This document shows positions 1 to 8,469 of a stretch of 64,000 nt of DNA, piece by piece. Each line of letters starts with the position of its first letter. The first letter of the stretch is position 1. Source of the stretch: Pseudomonadota bacterium (GTDB taxonomy: Bacteria; Pseudomonadota; Alphaproteobacteria; Sphingomonadales; Sphingomonadaceae); contig JAEZZI010000006.1 in assembly GCA_023418595.1 (NCBI GenBank), positions 186,001 to 250,000 of the forward strand, given 5' to 3'. Position numbers and translations under genes: made by a program. The notes below the pieces were generated by a model that made no database searches, was not told the origin of the DNA, and saw only the letters and a program-made list of their open reading frames with translations.

Positions 1-122
1 GGCTGGATTGCTTCGCTACGCGCGCAATGACGAAGCGGCGCCCGCAACCTGACCGACTTCTTGGGGGTGTATTGCCCGTATAAATCACCCCTGCTATACC
101 GGCCCTCCACAGGGAGGACATC

Positions 123-1148
123 ATGTATAGCGAAAGCGATCTGAATGCAGCGGTGGAGGCCGGGGTGATCCCCGCCGCGACTGCCGATGCGTTCCGCAAC
201 CATGTCGCCGCATCGCGCAGCACGCCTGCGGTGGATGAGGAGCATTTCAAGCTGCTGACCGGGTTCAACGACATCTTCGTCGCGGTGGCGCTTGCGCTCG
301 TGCTGTTCGCGATCGCGCAGGTTGGCGGATCGATCACCGAAGCGCTCGCGGGGGCAGGCGTTGCGGGGGCAAGCTGGTTCCTGGCGGAATATTTCACGCG
401 GAAACGCCGGATGGCGCTGCCATCGATCCTGTTGCTGCTCGGCTTTGTCGGCGGGGTCGCGGCGACGATGGTCGGGGCGATGGTCGCGATCAATCCGCAA
501 TTTTCGGACCGGGTCGATGCGATCATCGTCGCGGGGATCGCGCTCGTCACCGCAGGGGCTGCGTGGCTGCACTGGACGCGGTTCATGGTGCCGATCACAG
601 TCGCCGCGGGCGCCGCCGCATTGGTCGGGGTGCTGGTCGGGCTGGTCAATTTCGCGGTGCCCGGACTGGACGAGGGCAATTGGCCGATCATTCTGGTCGG
701 CGGGCTGGGCGTGTTCGCGCTCGCGATGCGCTGGGACCTGTCCGATCGCGAACGGCGCACGCGGCGGTCGGACGTCGCCTTCTGGCTGCATCTGGCGGCT
801 GCTCCGATGATCGCGCACCCGATCTTTCAGATGCTGGGCGTGTTCGACGGGACGATCGGCGGCGGGATCGCGGTGCTGGTGCTTGCGCTCTATGTGTTCT
901 TCGCCTTCGTCGCGCTGGCGATCGACCGGCGGGCGCTGCTCGTCTCCAGCCTCGCCTATGTCCTCTATGCGATGTACGCGCTGTTCCAGCAGGCGGGCGC
1001 GCTTGAACTGGGCGCGGCGTTTACCGGCCTGGTCATCGGGTCGGCGCTGCTGATGCTGTCGGCGCTGTGGCAGACCATCCGTCGCGCGGTCGTCGGGATG
1101 CTGGGGAACATCGGCACCCGCCTGCCGCCCGTCGCGCAGGCGGTCTGA
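123..1148 (+). CDS. Polytopic inner-membrane protein of unknown function
   Basis: The protein has 341 residues. A soluble N-terminal stretch of about 55 residues is followed by roughly nine or ten hydrophobic segments that run to the C-terminus, so it is an integral inner-membrane protein. I do not recognise a catalytic motif, and I cannot assign a transport or enzymatic role. The start is well supported by a strong ribosome binding site, AGGGAGGA, a few bases before the ATG. It is transcribed alone and faces the convergent guanylate kinase gene, with a palindromic repeat in between. The general layout resembles DUF2157-type membrane proteins, but I cannot confirm that relationship. Confidence 0.85.
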   Translation: MYSESDLNAAVEAGVIPAATADAFRNHVAASRSTPAVDEEHFKLLTGFNDIFVAVALALVLFAIAQVGGSITEALAGAGVAGASWFLAEYFTRKRRMALPSILLLLGFVGGVAATMVGAMVAINPQFSDRVDAIIVAGIALVTAGAAWLHWTRFMVPITVAAGAAALVGVLVGLVNFAVPGLDEGNWPIILVGGLGVFALAMRWDLSDRERRTRRSDVAFWLHLAAAPMIAHPIFQMLGVFDGTIGGGIAVLVLALYVFFAFVALAIDRRALLVSSLAYVLYAMYALFQQAGALELGAAFTGLVIGSALLMLSALWQTIRRAVVGMLGNIGTRLPPVAQAV

Positions 1149-1163
1149 GAATACCCGATTCCA

Positions 1164-1255
1164 TTCGTGCTGAGCTTGTCGAAGCACCGTCCTTCTAAGT
1201 ACCCAGAAGAACAGTGCTTCGATACGCGCCTGCGGCGCTACTCAGCACGAACGGG
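1164..1255. repeat. Intergenic palindrome, family D (copy 1)
   Basis: The left arm begins TTCGTGCTGAGCTTGTCGAA and the right arm ends with TCAGCACGAACGG; the two arms are imperfect inverted complements. It lies between convergent genes. Related copies lie near 2340-2447 and 19747-19889. Confidence 0.7.
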
Positions 1256-1269
1256 TTCGGAGTAAGCTT

Positions 1270-1923
1270 TCAGCTCTTGAGCATGGTCCGAATGAACCCG
1301 ATCAGCCCGGTCTGGCGCGACCGCTTCAACCGTTCGGCGGACAGGATGGTCTTCACCTTCTCGAAGCATTGCTCGACATCGTCGTTGACGAGGACATAGT
1401 CATAGCCGTCCCAGTGGCTGACCTCATTCGCCGCACGCGCCATGCGTGCCTCGATCACGGCTTGCGAATCGGTGGCGCGTTTTTCGAGCCGTTCGCGCAG
1501 GATCGGCATCGACGGCGGCAGGATGAACACGCGGACGACGTCGCCGCCCTTCAGCTGGAACAGCTGCTGCGCGCCCTGCCAGTCTATGTCGAACAGCACG
1601 TCCTGGCCCGCGGCCAGCATCTCCTCCACCTGCGCGCGCGGCGTGCCATACCGGTGGTCGAAGACATGCGCCCATTCGAGGAACTCGTGATTGGCGACCG
1701 ATTCGCGGAACGTCTCCAGATCGACGAAGTGGTAATCCCTGCCATCGACTTCGCCGGGGCGCATCGGCCGCGTCGTCGCCGACACCGACATGCCCAGCGT
1801 CGGGTCCGACGCCAGCAGCTTGCGCGCGATGGTCGATTTGCCTGCGCCCGATGGCGAGGACAGGATGAACAGCACTCCACGGCGCTTGAATCCGTGCGGG
1901 TCGGTTTCTGGGTTGGCGGCCAT
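1270..1923 (-). CDS. gmk: Guanylate kinase
   Basis: The protein has 217 residues, a normal length for the family. It phosphorylates GMP to GDP with ATP in the cytoplasm and feeds GTP and (p)ppGpp synthesis. The P-loop PSGAGKST lies at residues 24-31, and the GMP-binding region follows with TTRPMRPGEVDGRDYHF and later HRYGTP and DIDWQGAQ. These are hallmark guanylate kinase segments. The ATG is preceded by no strong ribosome binding site, but an upstream start would add only low-complexity sequence. The gene appears to be a single transcription unit. Identification is secure. Confidence 0.97.
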   Translation of the reverse strand: MAANPETDPHGFKRRGVLFILSSPSGAGKSTIARKLLASDPTLGMSVSATTRPMRPGEVDGRDYHFVDLETFRESVANHEFLEWAHVFDHRYGTPRAQVEEMLAAGQDVLFDIDWQGAQQLFQLKGGDVVRVFILPPSMPILRERLEKRATDSQAVIEARMARAANEVSHWDGYDYVLVNDDVEQCFEKVKTILSAERLKRSRQTGLIGFIRTMLKS

Positions 1924-2002
1924 GCGCGCTAGTGGCGCGACCAGACCCCCCGCGTCAAGCGCGAGGGGCCAGGCACGTTACCGATAAGCGATGTTTGTGC
2001 GC

Positions 2003-2209
2003 TCAGACGCGCGGTGCGCGCTTCTTCGCTTGATGCCGGTCATAGGCCTTTTTCGCGACATATCCCCCGCCGAGGATCAGGCCCAGCGGTCCCATGCGGC
2101 GCATCGCGCTGCCCGCGACCCAGCCCATCGCCGCGCCCTTGGCACCGCCCGATCCGTCGCGACGATCGATTTCGCGCCCGACCAATGCACCGATGATCCG
2201 TCCGAACAT
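2003..2209 (-). CDS. Small glycine-zipper-like protein of unknown function
   Basis: The protein has 68 residues. It is rich in glycine and alanine, with a GGAKGAAMGWVAGSAMRRMG segment and a second hydrophobic stretch around LGLILGGGYVAKKAY, and it has a basic C-terminus. The pattern suggests a small membrane-associated or glycine-zipper protein. A GGGAAACGAGC stretch precedes the ATG and could serve as a ribosome binding site. It stands alone between gmk and a block of repeats. No function is proposed. Confidence 0.6.
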   Translation of the reverse strand: MFGRIIGALVGREIDRRDGSGGAKGAAMGWVAGSAMRRMGPLGLILGGGYVAKKAYDRHQAKKRAPRV

Positions 2210-2339
2210 GCTCGTTTCCCTTTCAGAATGACTTGGATTGCGTAGCGCGCGGACGGGGTGAAAGTTCCAACCGCTCCCCCAACCCCGTTAATCCTGAGTA
2301 GCCATCGATTAGCGGCGAAGCCGCGTATCGAGAGGGCGT

Positions 2340-2447
2340 ATCGAAGGATGGCTTCTCGCGCGCCACCGTACTTCGATACGAGCCTTCGATACGAGCCCTC
2401 GATACGCGCCGTCGGCGCTACTCGGTCTCTACTCAGCACGAACGGAA
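2340..2447. repeat. Intergenic repeat block related to family D (copy 2)
   Basis: Several short direct copies of a TTCGATACGAGCC-like unit are followed by the family D end, TACTCAGCACGAACGG. It fills most of the gap between the 68-residue protein and the DUF885 gene, which otherwise holds no visible gene. Confidence 0.6.
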
Positions 2448-2463
2448 GCTTGGGGCAGCAGCG

Positions 2464-4284
2464 CTAATTCCGCGTCGCCCAGCCCTTCACCCGGCTCTCG
2501 ACCACCGCCAGCGGCGCCGATCCCCCCAGCAGCACCGCATCATGGAAGTCCTTGAGCACGAAGCGCGCACCCATCGACGCCTTTGCCTGTTCGCGCATCC
2601 GGGCAATCTCGGTGTGGCCAAGCTTGTAGCTGGTCGCCTGACCCGGCCAGACGATGTAGCGGTCGATTTCCCGCTCGGTCTCGCCCAGCGCCTGGCCGGT
2701 GACGTCGATCATGTAGTCGATCGCCTGTTGCCGTCCCCAGCCCTTGGCATGGAGACCGGTATCGACGACGATCCGCGCCGCGCGCCACAGGAACGCCTGG
2801 AGATAGCCGATCCTGCCCAGGGGGTCGTCGGCATATTCGCCGATCTCGTCGCCGAGCTGCTCCGCATAGAGCGCCCAACCCTCATTATAGGCGGAAAAGC
2901 CCATCAGCGTGAACAACAGCGGCGTCGATCCGCCCGACTGTTCCTGCACGATCGCGCCCGCGAGCAGATGCCCCGGCACGCCTTCGTGATGCGTCAGCGT
3001 CGGCAGGCTCCATTTGGGCCAGTTGTTCATGTCCGCCAGATTGATGAAATAGGTGCCGGGCGTGAACCCGTCGATCCGGCCTGCGCGCGCATAGGCCCCC
3101 GGCGCGCCGAGTTCGGTCTCAACCGGCACGCGCTCGACCGTCATCGCCGATCTGGGCGGGCGGTTGAACACTTCCCCCATGCGGCCGCGCAGATGCGTCA
3201 TGCGCGCGCGAATATCACTGAGGCATTGCTGCCGCCCGGCGTCGGTATTGGGATAGAGGTGCTGCGGGTCTTTCCCCAGCGCCATCAACCGCGCGCCGAC
3301 GCTGCCCTGAGTCATTCCCTGCGCCTTCAACAGCGCGTCGGCCTGCGCGCTGAGTTCGGCAACCTGTTCGAGGCCGACCGCGTGTGCCGACTCCGCATCG
3401 AGCGAGGTCGTCGTGTGCCACGCCAGACAATCGTCGTAGAAGCGCGCGCCATCGGGGAGTGTGGACACGCCCGTCCCGCCCGGCTTCGCCTTGAGCGCGA
3501 CGAGCAATTCGCTTTGCCGGGCCAGCGCCCGCATCAGCCGTCCGTCGACGATTGCCGCAGCGCGGGCACCCCAGTCGCCGGTCAATCCGGCTGCGGTGGT
3601 CTTTTCGACCAGCGCCTGGACAAGCCGCGACCGGTCGCCGCGTTGCTCCGCCAGACTGCGGGTCTGGGCAATCGTCTTGTCGAGGATGAAGTCGGGCGGC
3701 GCCACGCCCATCCCGGCATCGCCCGCGATCCGGTCGCATTCCTGCTCGACCAGTCGCGCGAAACCATCCAGCCGCGCAAGATAGGCCTCCGCATCGGCAC
3801 CGGTCGCGACGGTATGCGAATCGATCAGCGTGTTGGGAACCGACTGATAAGCGCCGGTGAGCTGGCTGACGACATAGGGGACCGGATAGCCGAACCCGCC
3901 ATAGCCGCCATAACGGTTGCGGACGAGGCGCGCGGCGACATCGGTGGTCCACTGCACGGTCTGCAGATGCTCGCGCGCCACAGGATCAAGGCCAACGGTG
4001 TCGAACCCGGCGAATTTGGGCTGCGCCTCGGCAAAGACCCTGAGAATGTTGAAGCGGGCGGCGGGCGACCCGTCGGCGATCCGCGATTTGAGCGCGGCGC
4101 GCGCGCCGGTGTCCAGCCCCCGCCCCGTCGCGCCCTGCGGATTGATCGACAAAATCTGTTCGGCCAGCACCGCGAACTGCGCCTCCAGCGACCCCTGCGC
4201 GCCGCGCGCGACCGCGCGCACGGGAAGCGTCGACAGCGCCGTCGCGCTCAGGGTGGATGCGATGAACTGCCTGCGGTCGAACAA
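2464..4284 (-). CDS. Exported DUF885 family protein (putative metallopeptidase-like)
   Basis: The protein has 606 residues and a clear twin-arginine signal (FDRRQFIASTLSATALSTLP) at the N-terminus, so it is probably folded before export. The body matches the DUF885 family, and an HHEGVPGH motif lies near residue 431, resembling a zinc-binding HEXXH-type site. The family is thought to contain peptidases, but the substrate is unknown. The start is TTG, chosen because it gives the complete Tat signal and has a GGGAGG ribosome binding site 7 bases upstream. That site lies in the 3' arm of a hairpin (4292-4319), so translation may be controlled. Confidence 0.9.
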   Translation of the reverse strand: MFDRRQFIASTLSATALSTLPVRAVARGAQGSLEAQFAVLAEQILSINPQGATGRGLDTGARAALKSRIADGSPAARFNILRVFAEAQPKFAGFDTVGLDPVAREHLQTVQWTTDVAARLVRNRYGGYGGFGYPVPYVVSQLTGAYQSVPNTLIDSHTVATGADAEAYLARLDGFARLVEQECDRIAGDAGMGVAPPDFILDKTIAQTRSLAEQRGDRSRLVQALVEKTTAAGLTGDWGARAAAIVDGRLMRALARQSELLVALKAKPGGTGVSTLPDGARFYDDCLAWHTTTSLDAESAHAVGLEQVAELSAQADALLKAQGMTQGSVGARLMALGKDPQHLYPNTDAGRQQCLSDIRARMTHLRGRMGEVFNRPPRSAMTVERVPVETELGAPGAYARAGRIDGFTPGTYFINLADMNNWPKWSLPTLTHHEGVPGHLLAGAIVQEQSGGSTPLLFTLMGFSAYNEGWALYAEQLGDEIGEYADDPLGRIGYLQAFLWRAARIVVDTGLHAKGWGRQQAIDYMIDVTGQALGETEREIDRYIVWPGQATSYKLGHTEIARMREQAKASMGARFVLKDFHDAVLLGGSAPLAVVESRVKGWATRN

Positions 4285-4291
4285 GAAAAAA

Positions 4292-4319
4292 CCTCCCGAA
4301 ATGCGGTGATTGCGGGAGG
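4292..4319 (-). promoter_or_regulatory. Hairpin that buries the ribosome binding site of the DUF885 gene
   Basis: Read on the minus strand, CCTCCCG pairs with CGGGAGG across a 14-base loop, and a run of six T follows just before the TTG start codon. The 3' arm is itself the GGGAGG ribosome binding site. The layout resembles a terminator or attenuator placed directly at the start of translation, or a simple translational gate. The pairing is seen in the sequence; the regulation is inferred. Confidence 0.45.
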
Positions 4320-4345
4320 GTAGAGGGCGGGCGTCCGCGACGCAA

Positions 4346-4588
4346 TCACTCGTCGCGCGCAGGCCTCGGCTCGCCGCCGCCGGTCACCGCGTCACCCAGC
4401 CGGTCGGCGCCTTCACTGATCCCTTTCAGCACCAGCCAGCCCACCGCGTAGGTAAAGGCGATCGGTGCCACGACCTTGATGAGGCCGCCAATGACAGCGC
4501 CCTTGATCGCCCCGTCCAAGGGCGAATCGTCGCCGCTCGATGCATCCAGAGCGCCGCCCAGCAGCGCGCCCCATTTGATTCCGACCAT
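4346..4588 (-). CDS. Small hydrophobic protein of unknown function
   Basis: The protein has 80 residues, with a glycine- and alanine-rich N-terminal half and one or two hydrophobic segments (GAVIGGLIKVVAPIAFTYAV). GGGGAGCTT before the ATG is a good ribosome binding site. It lies upstream of the DUF885 gene on the same strand, 61 bases away, but the hairpin between them may separate their expression. I do not recognise a family. Confidence 0.6.
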   Translation of the reverse strand: MVGIKWGALLGGALDASSGDDSPLDGAIKGAVIGGLIKVVAPIAFTYAVGWLVLKGISEGADRLGDAVTGGGEPRPARDE

Positions 4589-4638
4589 GTGAAGCTCCCC
4601 AATTCGGTTAGGCGTTACTAACGTTCAACCAAGAGCGT

Positions 4639-4713
4639 GTGCTCCTGCGAAAGCAGGCGCTGTGGTCGCTAGCGAATTGCCCGCCTCCAACGCTCCTGCT
4701 TTCGCAGGAGCAC
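4639..4713. repeat. Intergenic palindrome, family C (copy 1)
   Basis: A perfect 18-base inverted repeat, GTGCTCCTGCGAAAGCAG at 4639-4656 and its complement at 4696-4713, separates fumC from the small upstream gene. Richer-GC relatives occur at 23974-24051 and 30762-30840. Confidence 0.75.
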
Positions 4714-4750
4714 CACCCTTGCGAGTGTCGTGAAGCGCAGCGCGGGCCGC

Positions 4751-6139
4751 TTAGTTCCCGACCATATGCTCCGGGCGCACCAGCCGATCGAAGGTCGCCT
4801 CGTCCACCAGCCCCAATTCCAGCCCCGCCTGTTTAAGCGTCAGCCCCTTGTCGTGGGCGTGCTTGGCGATCTTCGCGGCATTGTCATAGCCGATCTCTGG
4901 CGCGAGCGCGGTGACCAGCATCAGCGAGCGATCGACCAGTTCGGCGATGCGGGCGCGGTTCGGCTCGATCCCCTCGACGCAGCGCTCGGCAAAGCTCTCC
5001 ATCCCGATCGACAGAAGTTCGATCGAGCGCAGGACATTCGCGCCGATCAGCGGCTTGAACACGTTGAGTTCCAGATGGCCCTGCAACCCGCCGATGGTGA
5101 CTGCCTGATGGTTGCCCATCACCTGGGCGGCGACCATCGTCAGCATCTCGCACTGGGTGGGATTGACCTTGCCCGGCATGATCGAGCTGCCGGGCTCGTT
5201 GGCGGGCAAGTCGATCTCGCCCAGCCCCGAGCGCGGTCCCGATCCCAGCAGACGGATGTCGTTGGCGATCTTGGTCAGCGCGACGGCCAGCGTGTTGAGC
5301 GTGCCCGACAGGTGAACCAGCGGGTCGTTCGACGCCAGCGCCTCGAAACTGTTTTCGGCGGGGATGAAGCCGATGCCGGTGATCGCGCGCAGTTCGGCGC
5401 AGAAATCCTGCGCGAATCCGACGGGCGCGTTCAGCCCGGTGCCGACTGCCGTCCCGCCCTGTGCCAGTCGGTTGGTGCCATGTTCGATCGCCGGTTCGAT
5501 CCGCCGCCGCGCGCGATGGATCTGGTTGGCATAGCCCGAAAATTCCTGCCCCAGCGTCAGTGGGGTCGCGTCCTGCAAATGGGTGCGCCCGATCTTGACG
5601 ATGTCGCCCCATGCTTCGGCTTTGGCATCAAGCGCATCGTGCAGGCGTTCGAGCGCGGGGAACAGCCGCGTGGTCGCGGCCATCGACGCGGCGATGTGTA
5701 TTGCGGTGGGGAAGCTGTCGTTCGACGACTGGCTGCGGTTCACATCGTCATTGGGATGCACCGGCGATTTGCCGCCGCGCCTGCCGGTCAGGATTTCGTT
5801 CGCCCTGCCCGCAATCACCTCGTTCAGATTCATGTTGGTCTGGGTGCCGCTGCCCGTCTGCCAGATGACGAGCGGGAACTGGTCGTCGAGCTTGCCGCCC
5901 GCCACCTCCGCCGCCGCTTGTTCGACCGCATCGGCCTTTTCCGCGGCCAGTCCGTGCCGCCGGTTCACCCGCGCCGCCGCCTGCTTCACCAGCGCCAGGC
6001 CGTGGACGATGCCGATCGGCATGCGCTCGTGCGCCGGAAAAGGGAAATTGGCGATCGACCGCTGGGTCTGCGCGCCCCAATAGGCGTCGGCGGGGACGTC
6101 GACGCGTCCGATCGAGTCGGTTTCGGTGCGGGTGGTCAT
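4751..6139 (-). CDS. fumC: Class II fumarate hydratase (fumarase C)
   Basis: The protein has 462 residues, the usual length. It converts fumarate and L-malate in the citric acid cycle and needs no iron-sulfur cluster. The family signature GSSIMPGKVNP lies near residue 316, and the upstream motifs SSNDSFPTA and GRTHLQDA are also present. I chose the ATG at MTTRTETDS rather than a TTG two codons upstream, because homologues begin close to this point. It appears monocistronic and is followed by a family C palindrome. Identification is secure. Confidence 0.97.
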   Translation of the reverse strand: MTTRTETDSIGRVDVPADAYWGAQTQRSIANFPFPAHERMPIGIVHGLALVKQAAARVNRRHGLAAEKADAVEQAAAEVAGGKLDDQFPLVIWQTGSGTQTNMNLNEVIAGRANEILTGRRGGKSPVHPNDDVNRSQSSNDSFPTAIHIAASMAATTRLFPALERLHDALDAKAEAWGDIVKIGRTHLQDATPLTLGQEFSGYANQIHRARRRIEPAIEHGTNRLAQGGTAVGTGLNAPVGFAQDFCAELRAITGIGFIPAENSFEALASNDPLVHLSGTLNTLAVALTKIANDIRLLGSGPRSGLGEIDLPANEPGSSIMPGKVNPTQCEMLTMVAAQVMGNHQAVTIGGLQGHLELNVFKPLIGANVLRSIELLSIGMESFAERCVEGIEPNRARIAELVDRSLMLVTALAPEIGYDNAAKIAKHAHDKGLTLKQAGLELGLVDEATFDRLVRPEHMVGN

Positions 6140-6248
6140 GCGCAATAGATGGGGCGGGCCGTCACGGGAGTAAATCCCGTGACGTCGGTCGCGGCGATGC
6201 CGCGCCGGCCGGCGTTCGCGCCGCTGCGCGACCGGCGATTAGCGGACG

Positions 6249-6731
6249 CTAATCGCCTCGCTTCCGTTTGAAATCCACCGCCACCACGTTCGAGCCGTCC
6301 TCGGTCTTCACCACAGGCTCGTCATTTTCCGCCGGGTCGTGGTGCGGTTCCTCGACCGCGTCGTTCGCCTGAAAGCGCAGTTCGAAATTGACCGCCGGGT
6401 CGTGGAAGCCGGTAATCGCCGAAAACGGGATGGTGAGCATCGACGGCACCTGGTTGAAGCTGAGGCCGACGGAGAATTTCGATTCCTCCACCTTCAGATC
6501 CCAATAGCGGTGCTGGATGACGATCGTCATTTCGTCGGGGAATCGCTCGATCAGGCGGTCGGGGATATCGACGCCTGCGGCCTGGGTCTTGAACGTGATG
6601 TAGAAATGATGCGTGCCGGGCAGCGCGCCCGACGATTCGACCTGGCGCAGCACGCGGCCCACCACCGCGCGCAATGCCTCCTGAACGATTTTGTCATAGG
6701 GAATCAGGCTGTCGGGCGGGGTGTCGGTCAT
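6249..6731 (-). CDS. sspB: SspB-like ClpXP adaptor
   Basis: The protein has 160 residues. It resembles the alphaproteobacterial SspB family, which tethers ssrA-tagged and other substrates to the ClpXP protease in the cytoplasm. The recognisable core is PYDKIVQEALRAVV, then THHFYITFKTQAAGVDIP, MTIVIQHRYWDLKV and FSVGLSFNQVPSMLTIPF. The C-terminus is acidic and then basic, as usual for the ClpX-binding tail. The frame is open for another 24 codons upstream, but those do not look like the family and run toward the long palindrome at 6799-6876, so I start at the ATG of MTDTPPDS. Confidence 0.88.
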   Translation of the reverse strand: MTDTPPDSLIPYDKIVQEALRAVVGRVLRQVESSGALPGTHHFYITFKTQAAGVDIPDRLIERFPDEMTIVIQHRYWDLKVEESKFSVGLSFNQVPSMLTIPFSAITGFHDPAVNFELRFQANDAVEEPHHDPAENDEPVVKTEDGSNVVAVDFKRKRGD

Positions 6732-6798
6732 GCCCCCGTTGCTAAAGATTGGAGCCTGCGCGTCAAGCTGTGCAGATGCCTTATGCCTGGCAGCAAAC

Positions 6799-6876
6799 GG
6801 CACCGGCCCGCTCCCCCACCCGACCTCCCATTCAGCATATTCTGTGGGAGGTCGGGTGGGGGAGCGGGCCGGTGCC
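6799..6876. repeat. Perfect 32-base inverted repeat between sspB and hisB
   Basis: The arms at 6799-6830 and 6845-6876 are exact inverted complements, starting GGCACCGGCCCGCTCCCCCA, with a 14-base AT-rich loop. The genes on either side diverge, so this is not a shared terminator. It is close in base composition to family F and may be a short mobile palindrome. Confidence 0.85.
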
Positions 6877-6965
6877 GCCGGAATGCGCCTCGGCGCATTC
6901 TCAAATGAATCTCACCGAAGCAGGCCTACGTTGCGCCGCGCCGCCGCCACGCTATGTGGGTGCCC

Positions 6966-7553
6966 ATGCGCACCGCCACCGTCACCCGCAACACCGCCGA
7001 AACCGCGATCGACGTCTCCGTCAACATCGACGGGACGGGCCAATATTCGGTGTCCACCGGCATCGGCTTCCTCGATCACATGGTCGAGCAATTGTCGCGC
7101 CACTCGCTGATCGACATCGACATGACGGTGAAGGGCGATCTGCACATCGACCAGCACCACACGGTCGAGGATTCGGCGCTGGCGCTGGGCGAAGCGGTGG
7201 CCAAGGCGCTGGGCGACAAGCGCGGCATCCGTCGTTACGGCGACGCGCTATCCCCGATGGACGAAACGCTGACTCGCGTCGCGCTCGACATTTCGGGGCG
7301 GCCTTATCTGGTGTTCGACGTCGAATTCTCCCAGCCGCGCCTGGGCGAAATGGATACCGAGATGTTCGAACACTGGTTCCACAGTTTCGCGCAGACCGCC
7401 GGGCTGACGCTGCACGTCGAGACGCTTCACGGCAGCAACAACCATCATATCGCCGAGGCGGCGTACAAGGGCCTCGCCCGGTCGCTGCGCGCGGCGGTGG
7501 AGATCGACCCGCGCAAGACCGATGCGATTCCGTCGACCAAGGGGGTGTTGTAA
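6966..7553 (+). CDS. hisB: Imidazoleglycerol-phosphate dehydratase
   Basis: The protein has 195 residues. It catalyses the sixth step of histidine synthesis, dehydrating imidazoleglycerol phosphate to imidazoleacetol phosphate with manganese. The two metal-binding motifs HHTVED (about residue 62) and NNHHIAE (about residue 157) are intact, as is GIGFLDHM near the N-terminus. The ATG of MRTATVTR fits the family better than one four codons upstream. It is a monofunctional HisB without a phosphatase domain. It opens the his cluster, and its stop codon overlaps the start of the next gene (TAATG). Confidence 0.97.
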   Translation: MRTATVTRNTAETAIDVSVNIDGTGQYSVSTGIGFLDHMVEQLSRHSLIDIDMTVKGDLHIDQHHTVEDSALALGEAVAKALGDKRGIRRYGDALSPMDETLTRVALDISGRPYLVFDVEFSQPRLGEMDTEMFEHWFHSFAQTAGLTLHVETLHGSNNHHIAEAAYKGLARSLRAAVEIDPRKTDAIPSTKGVL

Positions 7554-7861
7554 TGGCGATCCGGCCGATGGCGCCCTGCACGCTCGTCCTGCTGACCTAT
7601 GTCAGGCCGATCGAGGAAATCGACCGGCTGCGTCCCGCCCATGTCGAATGGATCGAGCGCGCGATGGAGCAGGGCGTGATGCTGCTTGCCGGACGGCGCA
7701 CCTCCGCGACCGGCGGCGTGCTGCTGTTCCGCGGGACGCCCGACATGGTCGAGCCGGTAGCCAAGTCCGATCCGTTCGTGACCGAGGGCGCGGCGACGAT
7801 GGAACTGGTGTCGTTCACCGCCAGCGTTGCCGCCGATGCGATGGACGGGCTGTTCGCTTGA
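7553..7861 (+). CDS. YciI-family small protein
   Basis: The protein has 102 residues and the ferredoxin-like YciI layout: a TLVLLTYVRPIEEIDRLRPAHVEW segment split around the conserved His of PAHVEW, then a LLAGRRTSATGG turn and a DPF motif (KSDPFVTEGA). YciI proteins are small cytoplasmic enzymes or binding proteins of mostly unknown substrate. It is translationally linked to both hisB and hisH by one-base to four-base overlaps, so it is expressed with the histidine pathway. Whether it takes part in the pathway is not known. Confidence 0.85.
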   Translation: MAIRPMAPCTLVLLTYVRPIEEIDRLRPAHVEWIERAMEQGVMLLAGRRTSATGGVLLFRGTPDMVEPVAKSDPFVTEGAATMELVSFTASVAADAMDGLFA

Positions 7862-8469
7862 CCCTGGCGCTGATCGATTATGGCGCGGGCAATCTCCATT
7901 CGGTCCACAACGCGCTGAAGGCCGCCGGCGGCGAGGCGACGATCACCGCCGACGCCGATGCGGTGCGCCGCGCCGACCGGATCGTCCTGCCTGGCGTTGG
8001 TGCGTTCGGCGCGTGCATGGCCGGGCTGACGGCGATCCCCGGCATGGTGGAGGCGTTGCGCGCGCGCGTGCTCGCGGACGGCGTGCCGTTTCTGGGGGTG
8101 TGCGTGGGGATGCAGTTGCTCGCCGACGAAGGACATGAGCATGGCGTCACGCCGGGACTTGGCTGGGTGCCCGGAAAGGTCGTCGCGCTGACCCCCGCCG
8201 ACCCGACCGTGCGCGTGCCGCATATGGGCTGGAACGACGTGCTGCCCACCGCCCCGCACCCGCTGGTGGAGGCGGGAGAGGCCTATTTCCTGCACAGCTA
8301 CAAGTTCGACGCCGCCGATCCGGCGCAGGTGATCGCGACGACCGAACATGGCGGCCCGGTGGTCGCCGCGGTCGGGCGCGACAACGTGCTTGGCGTCCAG
8401 TTTCACCCCGAAAAAAGCCAGCGCTACGGCATTGCGCTGCTGGAAAGGTTCCTCGCATGGCGGCGCTGA
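7858..8469 (+). CDS. hisH: Imidazole glycerol phosphate synthase, glutaminase subunit
   Basis: The protein has 203 residues. It is the class I amidotransferase that hydrolyses glutamine and passes ammonia to HisF. The nucleophilic Cys is in GVCVGMQ near residue 81, and the catalytic His and Glu are in FHPEKSQ near residue 181. The N-terminus reads TLALIDYGAGNLHS, typical of HisH. The start is TTG, chosen because it gives the full family N-terminus and overlaps the preceding stop (TTGA); no ATG or GTG is available nearby. Coupled translation with the YciI gene is likely. Confidence 0.95.
   Translation: MTLALIDYGAGNLHSVHNALKAAGGEATITADADAVRRADRIVLPGVGAFGACMAGLTAIPGMVEALRARVLADGVPFLGVCVGMQLLADEGHEHGVTPGLGWVPGKVVALTPADPTVRVPHMGWNDVLPTAPHPLVEAGEAYFLHSYKFDAADPAQVIATTEHGGPVVAAVGRDNVLGVQFHPEKSQRYGIALLERFLAWRR

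Noticed and set aside
1..122. A possible gene end or repeat at the window start
   Set aside because: GGCTGGATTGCTTCGCTACG resembles a common sphingomonad intergenic repeat, but only one end is visible, so it is not called.
2542..4323. A 593-codon open frame on the plus strand
   Set aside because: It lies exactly opposite the DUF885 gene, has Arg/Gly/Asp-rich composition without any motif and is a by-product of high G+C codon use.
4730..6148. A 472-codon open frame on the plus strand
   Set aside because: It is antisense to fumC, which is unmistakable on the minus strand.
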